From JANXUC01 sp043749225 (GTDB lineage Bacteria; Acidobacteriota; Terriglobia; Terriglobales; Acidobacteriaceae): DNA of 15,839 bases. The translations under genes were made by a program, and so were the position numbers. Shown here in pieces: positions 1-8,499 of the stretch (position 1 is the stretch's first letter; every line of letters starts with the position of its first letter). The notes under the pieces are model-generated. The model did not search any database. It had not been told where the DNA came from and saw nothing but the letters and a program-made list of their open reading frames with translations. The DNA lies in NCBI GenBank assembly GCA_043749225.1, contig JAYVEP010000043.1, forward strand, positions 1 to 15,839. The letters are read 5' to 3'.

Positions 1-1
1 C

Positions 2-1540
2 GTTTGGAGTCGACAGGCTGCCTTGGCAGCGGTTGTTGTGGCGGTAGTCCTGGCAGTGACTTTTACCGACGTATTGACCTCGACGGCTTCGGCGGAGACG
101 TTGCTGTTGCGCGCGCAGAGCTTCGAGAGCGCGCATTTGCCGAATGAGGGTTCCGTTCGACTACGTTTGATAAGGATCGAGCACGTTGATGCCCGGCACC
201 AGACCCAAGATTTAGGGACGTTCGAATTGGCGAAGGATAGCGGCGACGCGTTGTATGTAACTCGGGGTACGGCTGTGGCAGACCGGAAGTCAGGGCTGCT
301 GATCCATGCGACTGGAGTCGTAGAGACATCGAAGGTGCTTCCCAAGGAAGGCGGGCTGCCCGCTTCTGTGGAACGGTATCTTGAAGCCGAGCAATGGCTG
401 CCGGATGTTTCCGTGCCGGAGTTCCGCAAGTTAGTGGCGGCGCGGCAAAGTAGTGACACGTCTTCCAAGAAGTCTGGTAACGCTTTTGAAGTCACCTACC
501 CCTTTGCGCCGGGCCACTCGTCGGGAATCCGTGAGGCGCGGTTGGAAATGGACGCGAAAACCTACGAGCCTGAGCGCGTCAGCATCGTAACGGTGGAGGC
601 GGGTGAATTCCGGTTTACGAGAGTTGCGGAGCAATCAACGCCTCGCACGCAAGAATGGGCCAGGGTTTTTGGCGAACCCAGTCTACCGACGACACCGGGG
701 CATGGCAGGCAGAGCCTGTCTGGCTTGGCCAAGGTCACTCCGCTAACCTACGCCAACTCCCTAGCCAGTGAGCAAGAAGTAGCGGCAGCCGCAGCATTGC
801 ATAAGCTGGACGCCTGCCTGGGCGAGGAAATCTACGTATTTCCCATGTCGGACGGGACGGTGCTGGTGCAGGGGCTGGTGGATCGCCCTGAGCGTCGGGA
901 CGCGATTCGCACGGCGCTGCGCAGTCTGTCTTTTCCGGTAGTTGTGCAGGTCTCGACTCCGAAAGAGTGGGTGGGCGGAGCGGCGCTATATCCGTCTCCC
1001 GATCAGCTAGCAGCTGGCAAGCTTCCTCAGGGTACTGGCGCCACGGTTACGGTTTCCGACGCGTCGGGCCGAGAGATTCCCTTGTATGACGAAATCTCCC
1101 GTCATGTGACAAAACCTGGAATCACGGACGAAGAACTCCATCAGCGCGTCGCGTCCTTTTCGAATGAAGCCATTACGCTGTCTCGGCAGGCACTTTTGCA
1201 TGCCTGGGCTCTTCGCCGCCTGGATACCGAGTTTTCGGAGCGTCGGATTGGGCAACTTCCTGCGCCGGCTCGGCAGACTGCGGAGCGGCTGCGGAATGAG
1301 CACCGGCAGGCCATCTCGAAGCTGACGCGGCGGCAGGCGGAATTGCTGGCATCCCTGACCGGACACACCCTGGACGGGACAGCCACAGGAGAGCCGATGC
1401 GGGATTCTGAGGCTCTGCTGCGGCTTGCCGAGCAGCAAAACTTGCTCATGCGACGCCTGTTTACGATGTCTGAGCCGGCTGGGGATACCGAAGCCAGCGT
1501 GAACCTGTTATTCGACGCTCTGCATCAAACCAGCCGCTAG
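2..1540 (+). CDS. Membrane-anchored or exported protein of unknown function, 5' end outside the window
   Basis: The frame is open from base 2 to the TAG at 1538-1540, so the true start probably lies to the left. The first possible start inside the window is a TTG at 23, but the codons before it read VWSRQAA, which runs without a break into a hydrophobic segment (about LAAVVVAVVLAVTF). That segment is a transmembrane helix or a signal peptide ending near TASAE. After it comes a predicted extracytoplasmic region of mixed strands, then a short module (LHKLDACLGEEIYVFPMSDG and following residues) that repeats the look of a small alpha/beta domain. The C-terminal 150 residues are helical and rich in Arg, Leu and Gln, ending at LHQTSR. 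I do not recognise the family. The basic residue before the helix would fit a protein with a cytoplasmic N-terminal domain, for example an anti-sigma-factor-like arrangement, but that domain is not in the window and this is speculation. The receptor gene starts 45 bases downstream on the same strand. Confidence 0.75.
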   Translation, partial: VWSRQAALAAVVVAVVLAVTFTDVLTSTASAETLLLRAQSFESAHLPNEGSVRLRLIRIEHVDARHQTQDLGTFELAKDSGDALYVTRGTAVADRKSGLLIHATGVVETSKVLPKEGGLPASVERYLEAEQWLPDVSVPEFRKLVAARQSSDTSSKKSGNAFEVTYPFAPGHSSGIREARLEMDAKTYEPERVSIVTVEAGEFRFTRVAEQSTPRTQEWARVFGEPSLPTTPGHGRQSLSGLAKVTPLTYANSLASEQEVAAAAALHKLDACLGEEIYVFPMSDGTVLVQGLVDRPERRDAIRTALRSLSFPVVVQVSTPKEWVGGAALYPSPDQLAAGKLPQGTGATVTVSDASGREIPLYDEISRHVTKPGITDEELHQRVASFSNEAITLSRQALLHAWALRRLDTEFSERRIGQLPAPARQTAERLRNEHRQAISKLTRRQAELLASLTGHTLDGTATGEPMRDSEALLRLAEQQNLLMRRLFTMSEPAGDTEASVNLLFDALHQTSR

Positions 1541-1572
1541 CAAATCAGCCGTTAAGGGCCGATTCTCGCGGG

Positions 1573-1578
1573 TACAAT
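1573..1578 (+). promoter_or_regulatory. Candidate -10 box (TACAAT) for the TonB-dependent receptor, leaderless arrangement
   Basis: TACAAT matches the sigma-70 -10 consensus at five of six positions and ends 7 bases before the GTG start at 1586. That is the distance normally found between a -10 box and the transcription start. No Shine-Dalgarno-like purine run sits before the GTG. The -35 region is weak (no TTGACA-like hexamer at 16-18 bases). The simplest reading is a transcript that begins at or next to the start codon. This is inference from spacing only. Confidence 0.4.
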
Positions 1579-1585
1579 ACCGTAG

Positions 1586-4500
1586 GTGAGAACTACTCTT
1601 CTCTGTTTCATCCTGGTCTTGATTGTCCAGGCAGCCGCAGCCCAAAGGGCAAGCCTTCGAGGCACCATAAGTGACTCGACGGGCGGAGTGTTGCCAGGAG
1701 TCAGCATCGTTGCGCTCAACACCGACCAAGGTTTGAAGCGGGAAACCGAAACAGATCGGTCCGGGTCGTTTTCCATACCCCTCCTGCAACCGGGCAACTA
1801 CGTAGTCTCCGCCGAGAAAAATGGGTTCGCGATTCTTGAGGTTACCGACCTTATCCTCCACGTGGGGGATGCACGGACGTTGCAACTGGTTCTGCCCATT
1901 GCCAGGGTACGGATTCAGATTCGCGTGAACGACCGCACCGGCGGCGTGGAGGCGGTGAACCCGACGCTAGGGCAGGTCGTGACTGGAGATGTAATCCGCA
2001 ACGCTCCTCTGGATGGGAGGAACGTTCTAGACCTCGCAATCCTGCAACCGGGCGTACTACCCGTCAATTCCGATGCGCTGAGCCAGACAGGTTTCACTGT
2101 CGGCGGCAATCGAACGGATTCCGTATCTTTCTTACTCGATGGAGCGCATAACAACGACCTGCTAGGTAATTCCATTGCTTTCAATCCCAATCCAGATACG
2201 ATTGCGGAATTTCGTGTGTTGACCAGCAACTACACGGCCGATTTTGGGCGCGACGGGGGAGGCATCATCACCCTGGCCACAAAGTCTGGGACGAATATTA
2301 TGCATGGAACAATATACGACTACCTGCGGAATGAAGCACTCAACGCAAATAGTTTCTCGAGCAAGAATGCCGGATTGCGACGTCCGATTCTCAAACGTAA
2401 CCAGTTTGGGGGATCGCTCGGCGGGCCACTTGAGATACCCGGGTTACTGCATGGCAAGAACCGGGCTTTCTTTTTCGTTAACTATCAGGGGGAGCGGCAG
2501 GCGGAAGAGATTCCTCCGCCAAGTGGAACGACTTTTACGCCTGCGGAATTGCAAGGAGACTTTCATAAAGACCAAAACGTTGTGGATTTTTTGAAGGCCA
2601 ACTCCTCGTATGCGGCAGATCCGCTCAATCCCCAAAACGGTATTGTCCGCATCGATCCTATCGCACAAAACTACATCAGGGCAGGACTGATTCAGACCAC
2701 GGCGAACGGCAAGATTACAGCACCTGGACGGAGAGAACTGAATTCCCACCAGCTTACGGCAAAATTCGATTTCGATTTCACAACCAAAGATAAGCTATCG
2801 GTCACGTTCGGCGGGGACCGGGCGCGAATCGTCGACCCATTCGATTTCGCGAATATTGGCGGGTATGCAACATGGTCTAAACCTGAAGACAGGTTCATTA
2901 ACAGCAGTTTCACCCATATTTTTTCCCCTCAACTGATCGACGAATTGCGCCTGACGGCGCACCGCTCAAGTACGGACCGCGGGCATCCGTTGACGCACCT
3001 GTCAACTCCCGGAGAACTTGGGGTTGCCGTGACGCCAGATCTTGCGACTGGACCTGTAGTGCTGCAGTTCTCCGGTTCTAATCTGGGTGTTGGATTCAGT
3101 AACCAGGGCCCGACACTTTTTGCCGATAATACATTTTCTTTTGCCAACACCTTGACCTGGGCCCACGGAGGTCACACTTGGAAACTGGGCGGAGGGAGTG
3201 CGGCATTCCAGAACAACACGTCGTTCGCTTTTTTCGTAAATGGTCAGTTTTCTTTCGCCGCAGGCGGCCTCTTGCCGAGCAACATTCACCCGGACGGATT
3301 TGGAACGTCAAATAGTCTTGCTAACTTCCTTCTGGGGCTGCCGAGCCAGTATGACCAGGGGCCAAACGCTCACTCCAATATCCGCAGCAAAGCCACCCAC
3401 GCGTTTCTTGAGGACGAATGGAGAGTGAATCCAAGGCTAACGCTGACGCTGGGCCTGCGCTACGAATACAGCAGGCCTAAAAGGGATACTGCTGGCAGAT
3501 CATATTCCATTGTCCCGGGTCAACGTTCGCGCATTTTTCTGAATGCTCCGGTAGGGTTGGTGTTTCCGGGAGATCCCGGCGCTCCCGACGGAGCCAACTT
3601 CCCGGACAAGAATGACTTTGCCCCTCGCTTTGGTTTTGCTTGGGATTTGTCCGGCCAAGGCAAGACGAGTTTGCGGGGAGGCTTCGGCGTATTTCACAAT
3701 ATTCTAAAAGCGGATGACAATCTGCAATTCAACGGGCAGCCGCCTTTTTATTCGACTGCGGGGATTCCCTTCTTTACACCAGATACTCTCCCGACAGCTC
3801 CGCTGGAGTATTTGACGAAGCCGTTTAGCTCGACCGGCACTACGAATCCTTTTCCATCCAAACCACCGGATCGCAACGTCGATTTCTCCAGCAACGGGGC
3901 GGGTTTTTTACCCATTGGCGCTTTCGCTAGTGTGTTTGTAGTCGATCCCCATCTGCGCACCCCCTACATCTACCAGTACAACCTAAGCCTCCAACACGAC
4001 ATAGGAGCCAACACGCTGCTCGAACTGAATTACGTTGGCAGCAGCGCGCGCAAACTCACTAGCCTGGTGCAGGTGAATCCTTTCGTTTTAGGAACACCGA
4101 ACCGGACTTTGAATACGTATGCCGGAAACGACAGCAACAGCTTCGCCGAGATCCTCGAGTACGCGAATGTGAGTAGCGCGCAATTCAGCAGCCTGGAGGC
4201 CAGTCTGCGAAAAGAGATTTCGCACAATCGCTGGTTTGGGGATTCCTACTTCACTCTGGCCTATACCTGGTCGCATAACATCGATAATTCTTCAGGGTCG
4301 AGCTTGGCGGACAACCGCAATACGGAAGTACCCGCTTACAATCACAATTTGTTTCGCGCATCTTCGGATTTTGATTTGCGGCACCGTATTGTTTTTAGCG
4401 GAGGCTGGAAGCTGCCGGTGACGGAGCTTTGGCCCACGGCACCGAAGCGGCTGGCGCGGGGTTGGCGAGTTTTTCCGATTGTGCGCTGGCGAACTGGATT

Positions 4501-4948
4501 TCCCCTGGACGTGTTCGCGAATCTGCCCAACGCAGGCGATTTTACCAATCCAGGCCCGTCGGGGGCGGGGGATTTTGAACTGATTCGTGCAAATTTAGTC
4601 CTCCCGGTGAGACTACTCGATCCACGCAAGACATCCGATCATGCCTGGTTTAGTACGACTAGTTTTGACCAGCCCACCGATACTCCACCTGTACCCACGT
4701 ATGGCACGTTACCGCGCAATTTCTTTCGCGGCCCAGGCGGCATACGCGCGGATATAGCTCTGGCCAAAGAAACCTCTCTGTGGCGGGAAAGCTCCAAGAT
4801 GGAGTTCCGCGCGGACTTCTTCAACATTTTCAATCACACAAATTTTGGGGATCCCGGCACAGACATCAACGACCAGTCACATTTTGGAAAGATCAGCATT
4901 GCGGCTAATCCCCGCATCATCCAGCTATCTCTGCGGCTCTCGTTTTAG
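1586..4948 (+). CDS. Oar-like TonB-dependent outer-membrane receptor with N-terminal carboxypeptidase-regulatory domain
   Basis: This is a 1120-residue outer-membrane protein. Residues 1-19 are a signal peptide (MRTTLLCFILVLIVQAAAA) that supports the GTG start. Residues about 22-105 form a carboxypeptidase-regulatory-like beta-sandwich (RGTISDSTGGVLPGVSIVAL, then LLQPGNYVVSAEKNGF). Residues about 120-235 are the plug (QVVTGDVIRNAPLDGRNVLD, GGNRTDSVSFLLDGAHNND, GRDGGGIITLATKSGTN). The rest is a large beta-barrel rich in aromatic and Asn/Asp residues. It ends in LSLRLSF, with the C-terminal Phe expected for insertion by the BAM complex. Length and order fit the Oar/SusC-like receptors that are numerous in Acidobacteriota. 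Such proteins are thought to import large substrates such as oligosaccharides or peptides with TonB-ExbBD energy, but the substrate cannot be read from the sequence. No SusD-like partner is adjacent. The stop lies 2 bases from the stop of the convergent ddl gene. Confidence 0.9.
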   Translation: MRTTLLCFILVLIVQAAAAQRASLRGTISDSTGGVLPGVSIVALNTDQGLKRETETDRSGSFSIPLLQPGNYVVSAEKNGFAILEVTDLILHVGDARTLQLVLPIARVRIQIRVNDRTGGVEAVNPTLGQVVTGDVIRNAPLDGRNVLDLAILQPGVLPVNSDALSQTGFTVGGNRTDSVSFLLDGAHNNDLLGNSIAFNPNPDTIAEFRVLTSNYTADFGRDGGGIITLATKSGTNIMHGTIYDYLRNEALNANSFSSKNAGLRRPILKRNQFGGSLGGPLEIPGLLHGKNRAFFFVNYQGERQAEEIPPPSGTTFTPAELQGDFHKDQNVVDFLKANSSYAADPLNPQNGIVRIDPIAQNYIRAGLIQTTANGKITAPGRRELNSHQLTAKFDFDFTTKDKLSVTFGGDRARIVDPFDFANIGGYATWSKPEDRFINSSFTHIFSPQLIDELRLTAHRSSTDRGHPLTHLSTPGELGVAVTPDLATGPVVLQFSGSNLGVGFSNQGPTLFADNTFSFANTLTWAHGGHTWKLGGGSAAFQNNTSFAFFVNGQFSFAAGGLLPSNIHPDGFGTSNSLANFLLGLPSQYDQGPNAHSNIRSKATHAFLEDEWRVNPRLTLTLGLRYEYSRPKRDTAGRSYSIVPGQRSRIFLNAPVGLVFPGDPGAPDGANFPDKNDFAPRFGFAWDLSGQGKTSLRGGFGVFHNILKADDNLQFNGQPPFYSTAGIPFFTPDTLPTAPLEYLTKPFSSTGTTNPFPSKPPDRNVDFSSNGAGFLPIGAFASVFVVDPHLRTPYIYQYNLSLQHDIGANTLLELNYVGSSARKLTSLVQVNPFVLGTPNRTLNTYAGNDSNSFAEILEYANVSSAQFSSLEASLRKEISHNRWFGDSYFTLAYTWSHNIDNSSGSSLADNRNTEVPAYNHNLFRASSDFDLRHRIVFSGGWKLPVTELWPTAPKRLARGWRVFPIVRWRTGFPLDVFANLPNAGDFTNPGPSGAGDFELIRANLVLPVRLLDPRKTSDHAWFSTTSFDQPTDTPPVPTYGTLPRNFFRGPGGIRADIALAKETSLWRESSKMEFRADFFNIFNHTNFGDPGTDINDQSHFGKISIAANPRIIQLSLRLSF

Positions 4949-4950
4949 GA

Positions 4951-6147
4951 CTATTCGCGGCTGTAGCGATTCTTCTTCTTGTCTTCATGGCGTTCGATGC
5001 CGAGCCGGATCAGGCGATCAATCAATTCCGTATACGGAAGGCCGGACGCGTCCCAAAGTTTGGGATACATGCTAATCGAGGTGAATCCCGGCATGGTATT
5101 GATCTCGTTCACATAGAACTTCTTGCTAACTGGGTCCATCAGGAAATCCACTCGCGCCAGACCTGAGCAATCCACCGCCTGGAAGGCGCTGATGGCGAGC
5201 TGCTGAACTTGTTTGCTTTGTGTTTTGCTGAGTTTCGCCGGAATGATGAGGCGCGAACCTTCGTCCTGATATTTTGCTTTGTAGTCGTAAAATTCCGTAC
5301 TGGGAACAATCTCGCCTGGTACCGATGCAGACGGGTTGTCGTTGCCTAACACTGAGCACTCGATCTCGCGGGCTTTGTGCTTCTTTCCACCGACTCCCTG
5401 CTCGATTACGATTTTACGGTCGTAGAGTGCCGCCTCTTTCATCGCAGGAGCAAGTTCCGCGCGGTTGCGGGCTTTGGAAATACCTACGGAAGAACCTAGA
5501 TTGGCAGGTTTTACAAACACCGGATACTTCAATTTGCTTTCGATCAACTTCTGCGCTTTCTTGGGATTGGCTTCCCAATCGGCGCGGAGAATCGTAACAT
5601 GCCTAACGATGGGCAATCCGGCGGCGCGGAAAAGCTGCTTCATCACGTGCTTATCCATACCGCAGGCGGAACCGAGAACTCCGGCACCCACGTAGGCGAT
5701 GTCGGCAAGTTCCAGCAGACCCTGGATGGTGCCGTCTTCGCCGAAAGTGCCGTGGAGAACCGGAAAAATAACGTCGACATTGATGCTGCGGTCGGTCCAT
5801 CGGCGCGACACCTCGGAAGTCTCGGTTTGGAACGGAACCATCGAGCGACTGCGTCCGGGAACCGGCGGAACAACAATCGCGGAGCCCTGCGCCAACACAG
5901 CGGCCGCACTGGTAGCCTCGGGATCGCCAGCCCGCAGCACGCTCGGCTGCGGTTTGCCTTGAAGCAGCGCTTTCGCATGCGTAGAAGTGACCCAGGAGCC
6001 GTCCTTGGTGATGCCGATGGGAACTACGTCGTACTTCGTCTTATCGATCGCGTTGAGGACCGAGGCGGCGGAGAGCAGCGAAATTTCATGCTCGCCCGAA
6101 CGTCCGCCAAACAACACACCAACTCGCAGCTTCTTAGAATTCTTCAA
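4951..6147 (-). CDS. ddl: D-alanine--D-alanine ligase
   Basis: This cytoplasmic ATP-grasp enzyme joins two D-alanines for the peptidoglycan stem peptide. The 398 residues show the Ddl signature GGRSGEHEISLLSA (14-27), the N-terminal HGTFGEDGTIQGLLE stretch (132-146), the ATP-grasp lysine and glycine loop FVKPANLGSSVGISK (211-225), the omega-loop FYDYKAKY (286-293) and the C-terminal metal and phosphate site NEINTMPGFTSISMYPKLW (347-365). The Lys-Tyr at 292-293 matches what I recall for dipeptide ligases, whereas D-lactate ligases carry Phe, so D-Ala-D-Ala activity is favoured. It is somewhat longer than E. coli DdlB (306): residues about 66-121 form a long, low-complexity-looking N-terminal segment, and GGKKHK (253-258) is extra. 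The start is TTG. An in-frame TAA lies close upstream, and GGAG sits 9 bases before the TTG, which together fix this start. It is the last gene of the four-gene run, 24 bases after arginase. Confidence 0.93.
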   Translation of the reverse strand: MKNSKKLRVGVLFGGRSGEHEISLLSAASVLNAIDKTKYDVVPIGITKDGSWVTSTHAKALLQGKPQPSVLRAGDPEATSAAAVLAQGSAIVVPPVPGRSRSMVPFQTETSEVSRRWTDRSINVDVIFPVLHGTFGEDGTIQGLLELADIAYVGAGVLGSACGMDKHVMKQLFRAAGLPIVRHVTILRADWEANPKKAQKLIESKLKYPVFVKPANLGSSVGISKARNRAELAPAMKEAALYDRKIVIEQGVGGKKHKAREIECSVLGNDNPSASVPGEIVPSTEFYDYKAKYQDEGSRLIIPAKLSKTQSKQVQQLAISAFQAVDCSGLARVDFLMDPVSKKFYVNEINTMPGFTSISMYPKLWDASGLPYTELIDRLIRLGIERHEDKKKNRYSRE

Positions 6148-6171
6148 GATTGCCTGCTCCAGAAATTATGC

Positions 6172-7116
6172 CTAGAGAATCTTTTTTCCAAATGCAGAAA
6201 GGGCTAGTTCGACCGCCAAATCCGCGGTCTGATTCTGTTCATCAAGAACCGGATTAACTTCGACGATTTCGAAACTCAACATACGGCCGTGATCAGCGAT
6301 GATTTCCATGGCGAGATGGGCTTCGCGGTAGGTCGCGCCGCCTCGCACTGGGGTGCCGACTCCTGGCGCATCTTCGGGATCGATCCAGTCCATATCGAGT
6401 GAAACGTGATATCCCGTCGTCCCGCGTCCAGCCATACGTAACGCTTCTTCCATCACCGCTCGCATACCACGTTCATCAATATCACGCATGGTGAAAACTT
6501 CTATACCTGCGCGTCGGATGTTCTCGCGCTCGGTGGCATCGATATCGCGTACGCCGAACAGCACACAGTTTTCCGGCTTCACCTTAGGAGAAAAATCGTA
6601 AATGTTTCCGAGTTCAGTCGGACCGAGGCCCATGAGCGCGGCCAATGGCATGCCGTGGACGTTGCCGCTGGGCGAGGTCTCTGGAGTGTTGATGTCGCTA
6701 TGAGCGTCGAGCCAAATCAAACCGATCTTCTTATTGTCGCGACGATAGAATTCCGCGACGCCCGAGACGGTGCCAGCTGCGACGGAGTGGTCACCGCCAA
6801 GAACCATCGGAATCTTCCCCGCTTCAAGAGCTTTCAGGACGAGCTCGGCGCTTTTGGTGCAAGTTGCAGTGATCTCTTTCAAGTATTTTGCGCGCGGATC
6901 GCCTTCTTTCTTGAGCTCAGCCATGGCGACGGCCACATTGCCACCATCTTCGACAATGTGACCGAGTGATTCCAAGCGGGCCTCAAGCCCCGCCACACGA
7001 ACAGCGGACGGACCCATGTCGACACCGCGCCGCGCTTGCCCAAGATCGAGTGGTACGCCGATCAGTTGTATTTTCTTTGGAACAACCGAACCAGCAAGAT
7101 TTGCGCTTGTTGCCAT
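6172..7116 (-). CDS. rocF: Arginase (ureohydrolase family)
   Basis: Arginase hydrolyses L-arginine to ornithine and urea with a binuclear manganese centre. The 314 residues carry all the family motifs: GGDHSVAAGT (107-116), LDAHSDINTP (136-145), SLDMDWIDPEDAPG (239-252) and EVNP (286-289). The expected metal ligands are present as H110, D137, H139, D141, D241 and D243. The sequence NVHGMPLAALMG (152-163) fits the substrate-loop region of true arginases better than agmatinases, and the start VPLDLGQARRGVDMGPSAVR (21-40) is typical of the RocF/ARG1 branch. Related ureohydrolases (formiminoglutamase, agmatinase) are therefore less likely but not fully excluded. ATG start, with AGG 8 bases upstream. 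It lies 24 bases after asnS and 24 bases before ddl, so the three are probably co-transcribed. No urease or ornithine genes are nearby. Confidence 0.92.
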   Translation of the reverse strand: MATSANLAGSVVPKKIQLIGVPLDLGQARRGVDMGPSAVRVAGLEARLESLGHIVEDGGNVAVAMAELKKEGDPRAKYLKEITATCTKSAELVLKALEAGKIPMVLGGDHSVAAGTVSGVAEFYRRDNKKIGLIWLDAHSDINTPETSPSGNVHGMPLAALMGLGPTELGNIYDFSPKVKPENCVLFGVRDIDATERENIRRAGIEVFTMRDIDERGMRAVMEEALRMAGRGTTGYHVSLDMDWIDPEDAPGVGTPVRGGATYREAHLAMEIIADHGRMLSFEIVEVNPVLDEQNQTADLAVELALSAFGKKIL

Positions 7117-7140
7117 ATTTTTTGCCTGTCCAAAAGACGC

Positions 7141-8469
7141 CTAGGGATATAAACGGTTCAACATACGGGGGAACGGGATGGTTTCACGAACGTGGTCCAG
7201 CCCGCAAATCCATGCTACCGCACGCTCAATGCCCATGCCGAAACCGCTGTGGGGTACGCTGCCATACTTACGCAAATCCAAATACCACTTGAAAGCTTCT
7301 TCGGGCAAGCCATGTTCATGAATGCGCTGGACCAATAGCTCGTAAGACGACATACGCTGCGAACCGCCAATGATTTCGCCATAGCCTTCCGGGGCGAGTA
7401 CGTCGACGCACAGGGCGGCTGCGGGATTTTTCGGATCGGGTTCCATGTAGAAGGCTTTGACCTTAGCGGGATAGCGATGGACCATTACAGGCCGGTCGAA
7501 CTTCTGCGCAAGATATGTTTCATCTGGAGAACCGAGGTCTCCGCCCCATTCAAACTTTGTCTCCAGCGCACCTTGAGCATGACCCTCCTGCAGCATCTGG
7601 ACGGCTTCGTCGTAGGTAATACGTGGGAAGGGGGCTTCGATCTTCTCCAGCTTCGAAACATCGCGGCCAATGACGCCGAGATCTGCACGGCGACGTTCGA
7701 GGCACTTCTTGACAACAAAACTGATCAACCCTTCCGCCAGCTCCATGATGTCATCGAGTGTGGCGTAGGCTACTTCCGGCTCAACCATCCAAAATTCCGT
7801 AAGATGGCGGCGCGTCTTAGATTTCTCAGCCCGGAACGTCGGCCCAAACGAATAGACCTTTCCCAACGCCATCGCTGAAGCCTCAATATAGAGCTGGCCG
7901 GACTGCGTCAGATACGCCTGCTCGTCGAAGTAGTCGACGGGGAAGAGTGTGCTGGTGCCTTCGCAGGCGGCGGGCGTCAGAATTGGCGGGTCTGTCAGCA
8001 CAAATCCACGATCGTCAAAAAAGTCGCGGACAGCTTTGATGATCTCGGCACGCACTCGCAAAATGGACGCTTGACGCGAGGAGCGGAGCCAGAGATGGCG
8101 ATGTTCCATCAGGAATTCGACGCCGTGTTCTTTCGGGGAAATGGGATAGGGGTCGGACTCGGACACGCGCTGGACGATTTCAACCGCCGTAACGTCAAGT
8201 TCAAAGCCCCCGGGCGCGCGTTTGTCGGCGCGGACTTTGCCTTCCACGATGACGCTGGATTCCTGCGTAAGACTTTTGATTGCGTCAAACACTTCCGCGG
8301 GAACTGCGTTTTTGGCGAGCACACCCTGAATTACTCCTGAGCCGTCCCGAAAGATCGGGAAAAGCAGTTTCCCGCTTTCACGTAGATTGTAGAGCCAGCC
8401 GCGCAGGGTTACGCTCTGGCCATCGTGTTTGCCAATTTCGGAGATCGTCGTTACGGGTGATTGCGTCAT
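7141..8469 (-). CDS. asnS: Asparaginyl-tRNA synthetase
   Basis: This class IIb aminoacyl-tRNA synthetase charges tRNA-Asn with asparagine in the cytoplasm. The 442 residues begin with an anticodon-binding OB fold (about 15-105, with VTLRGWLYNLRESGK at 20-34). The class II catalytic core follows. Motif 1 is around VRDFFDDRGFVLTDPPIL (147-164). Motif 2 is FRAEKSKTRRHLTEFWMVEP (212-231). Motif 3 is GFGMGIERAVAWICG (409-423), followed by HVRETIPFPRMLNRLYP at the very C-terminus. The THR-HLTEFWMVEPE form of motif 2 and the IPFPR ending separate AsnRS from AspRS. Length matches bacterial AsnRS. Its presence implies direct tRNA-Asn charging rather than only the Asp-tRNA amidotransferase route. ATG start with no clear Shine-Dalgarno sequence. 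It is separated by 30 bases from the isomerase-like gene upstream and by 24 from arginase downstream. Confidence 0.95.
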   Translation of the reverse strand: MTQSPVTTISEIGKHDGQSVTLRGWLYNLRESGKLLFPIFRDGSGVIQGVLAKNAVPAEVFDAIKSLTQESSVIVEGKVRADKRAPGGFELDVTAVEIVQRVSESDPYPISPKEHGVEFLMEHRHLWLRSSRQASILRVRAEIIKAVRDFFDDRGFVLTDPPILTPAACEGTSTLFPVDYFDEQAYLTQSGQLYIEASAMALGKVYSFGPTFRAEKSKTRRHLTEFWMVEPEVAYATLDDIMELAEGLISFVVKKCLERRRADLGVIGRDVSKLEKIEAPFPRITYDEAVQMLQEGHAQGALETKFEWGGDLGSPDETYLAQKFDRPVMVHRYPAKVKAFYMEPDPKNPAAALCVDVLAPEGYGEIIGGSQRMSSYELLVQRIHEHGLPEEAFKWYLDLRKYGSVPHSGFGMGIERAVAWICGLDHVRETIPFPRMLNRLYP

Positions 8470-8499
8470 AAGAATATTTTGATCGGTACAGCGAAAGAC

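Noticed and set aside
4951..6147. D-Ala-D-lactate ligase (vancomycin-resistance type) instead of D-Ala-D-Ala ligase
   Set aside because: The omega loop has Lys-Tyr (292-293), which fits dipeptide ligases, and no vanH- or vanX-like gene is adjacent.
5599..6207. Plus-strand open frame of 202 codons
   Set aside because: It is antisense to ddl, whose ATP-grasp motifs are unambiguous.
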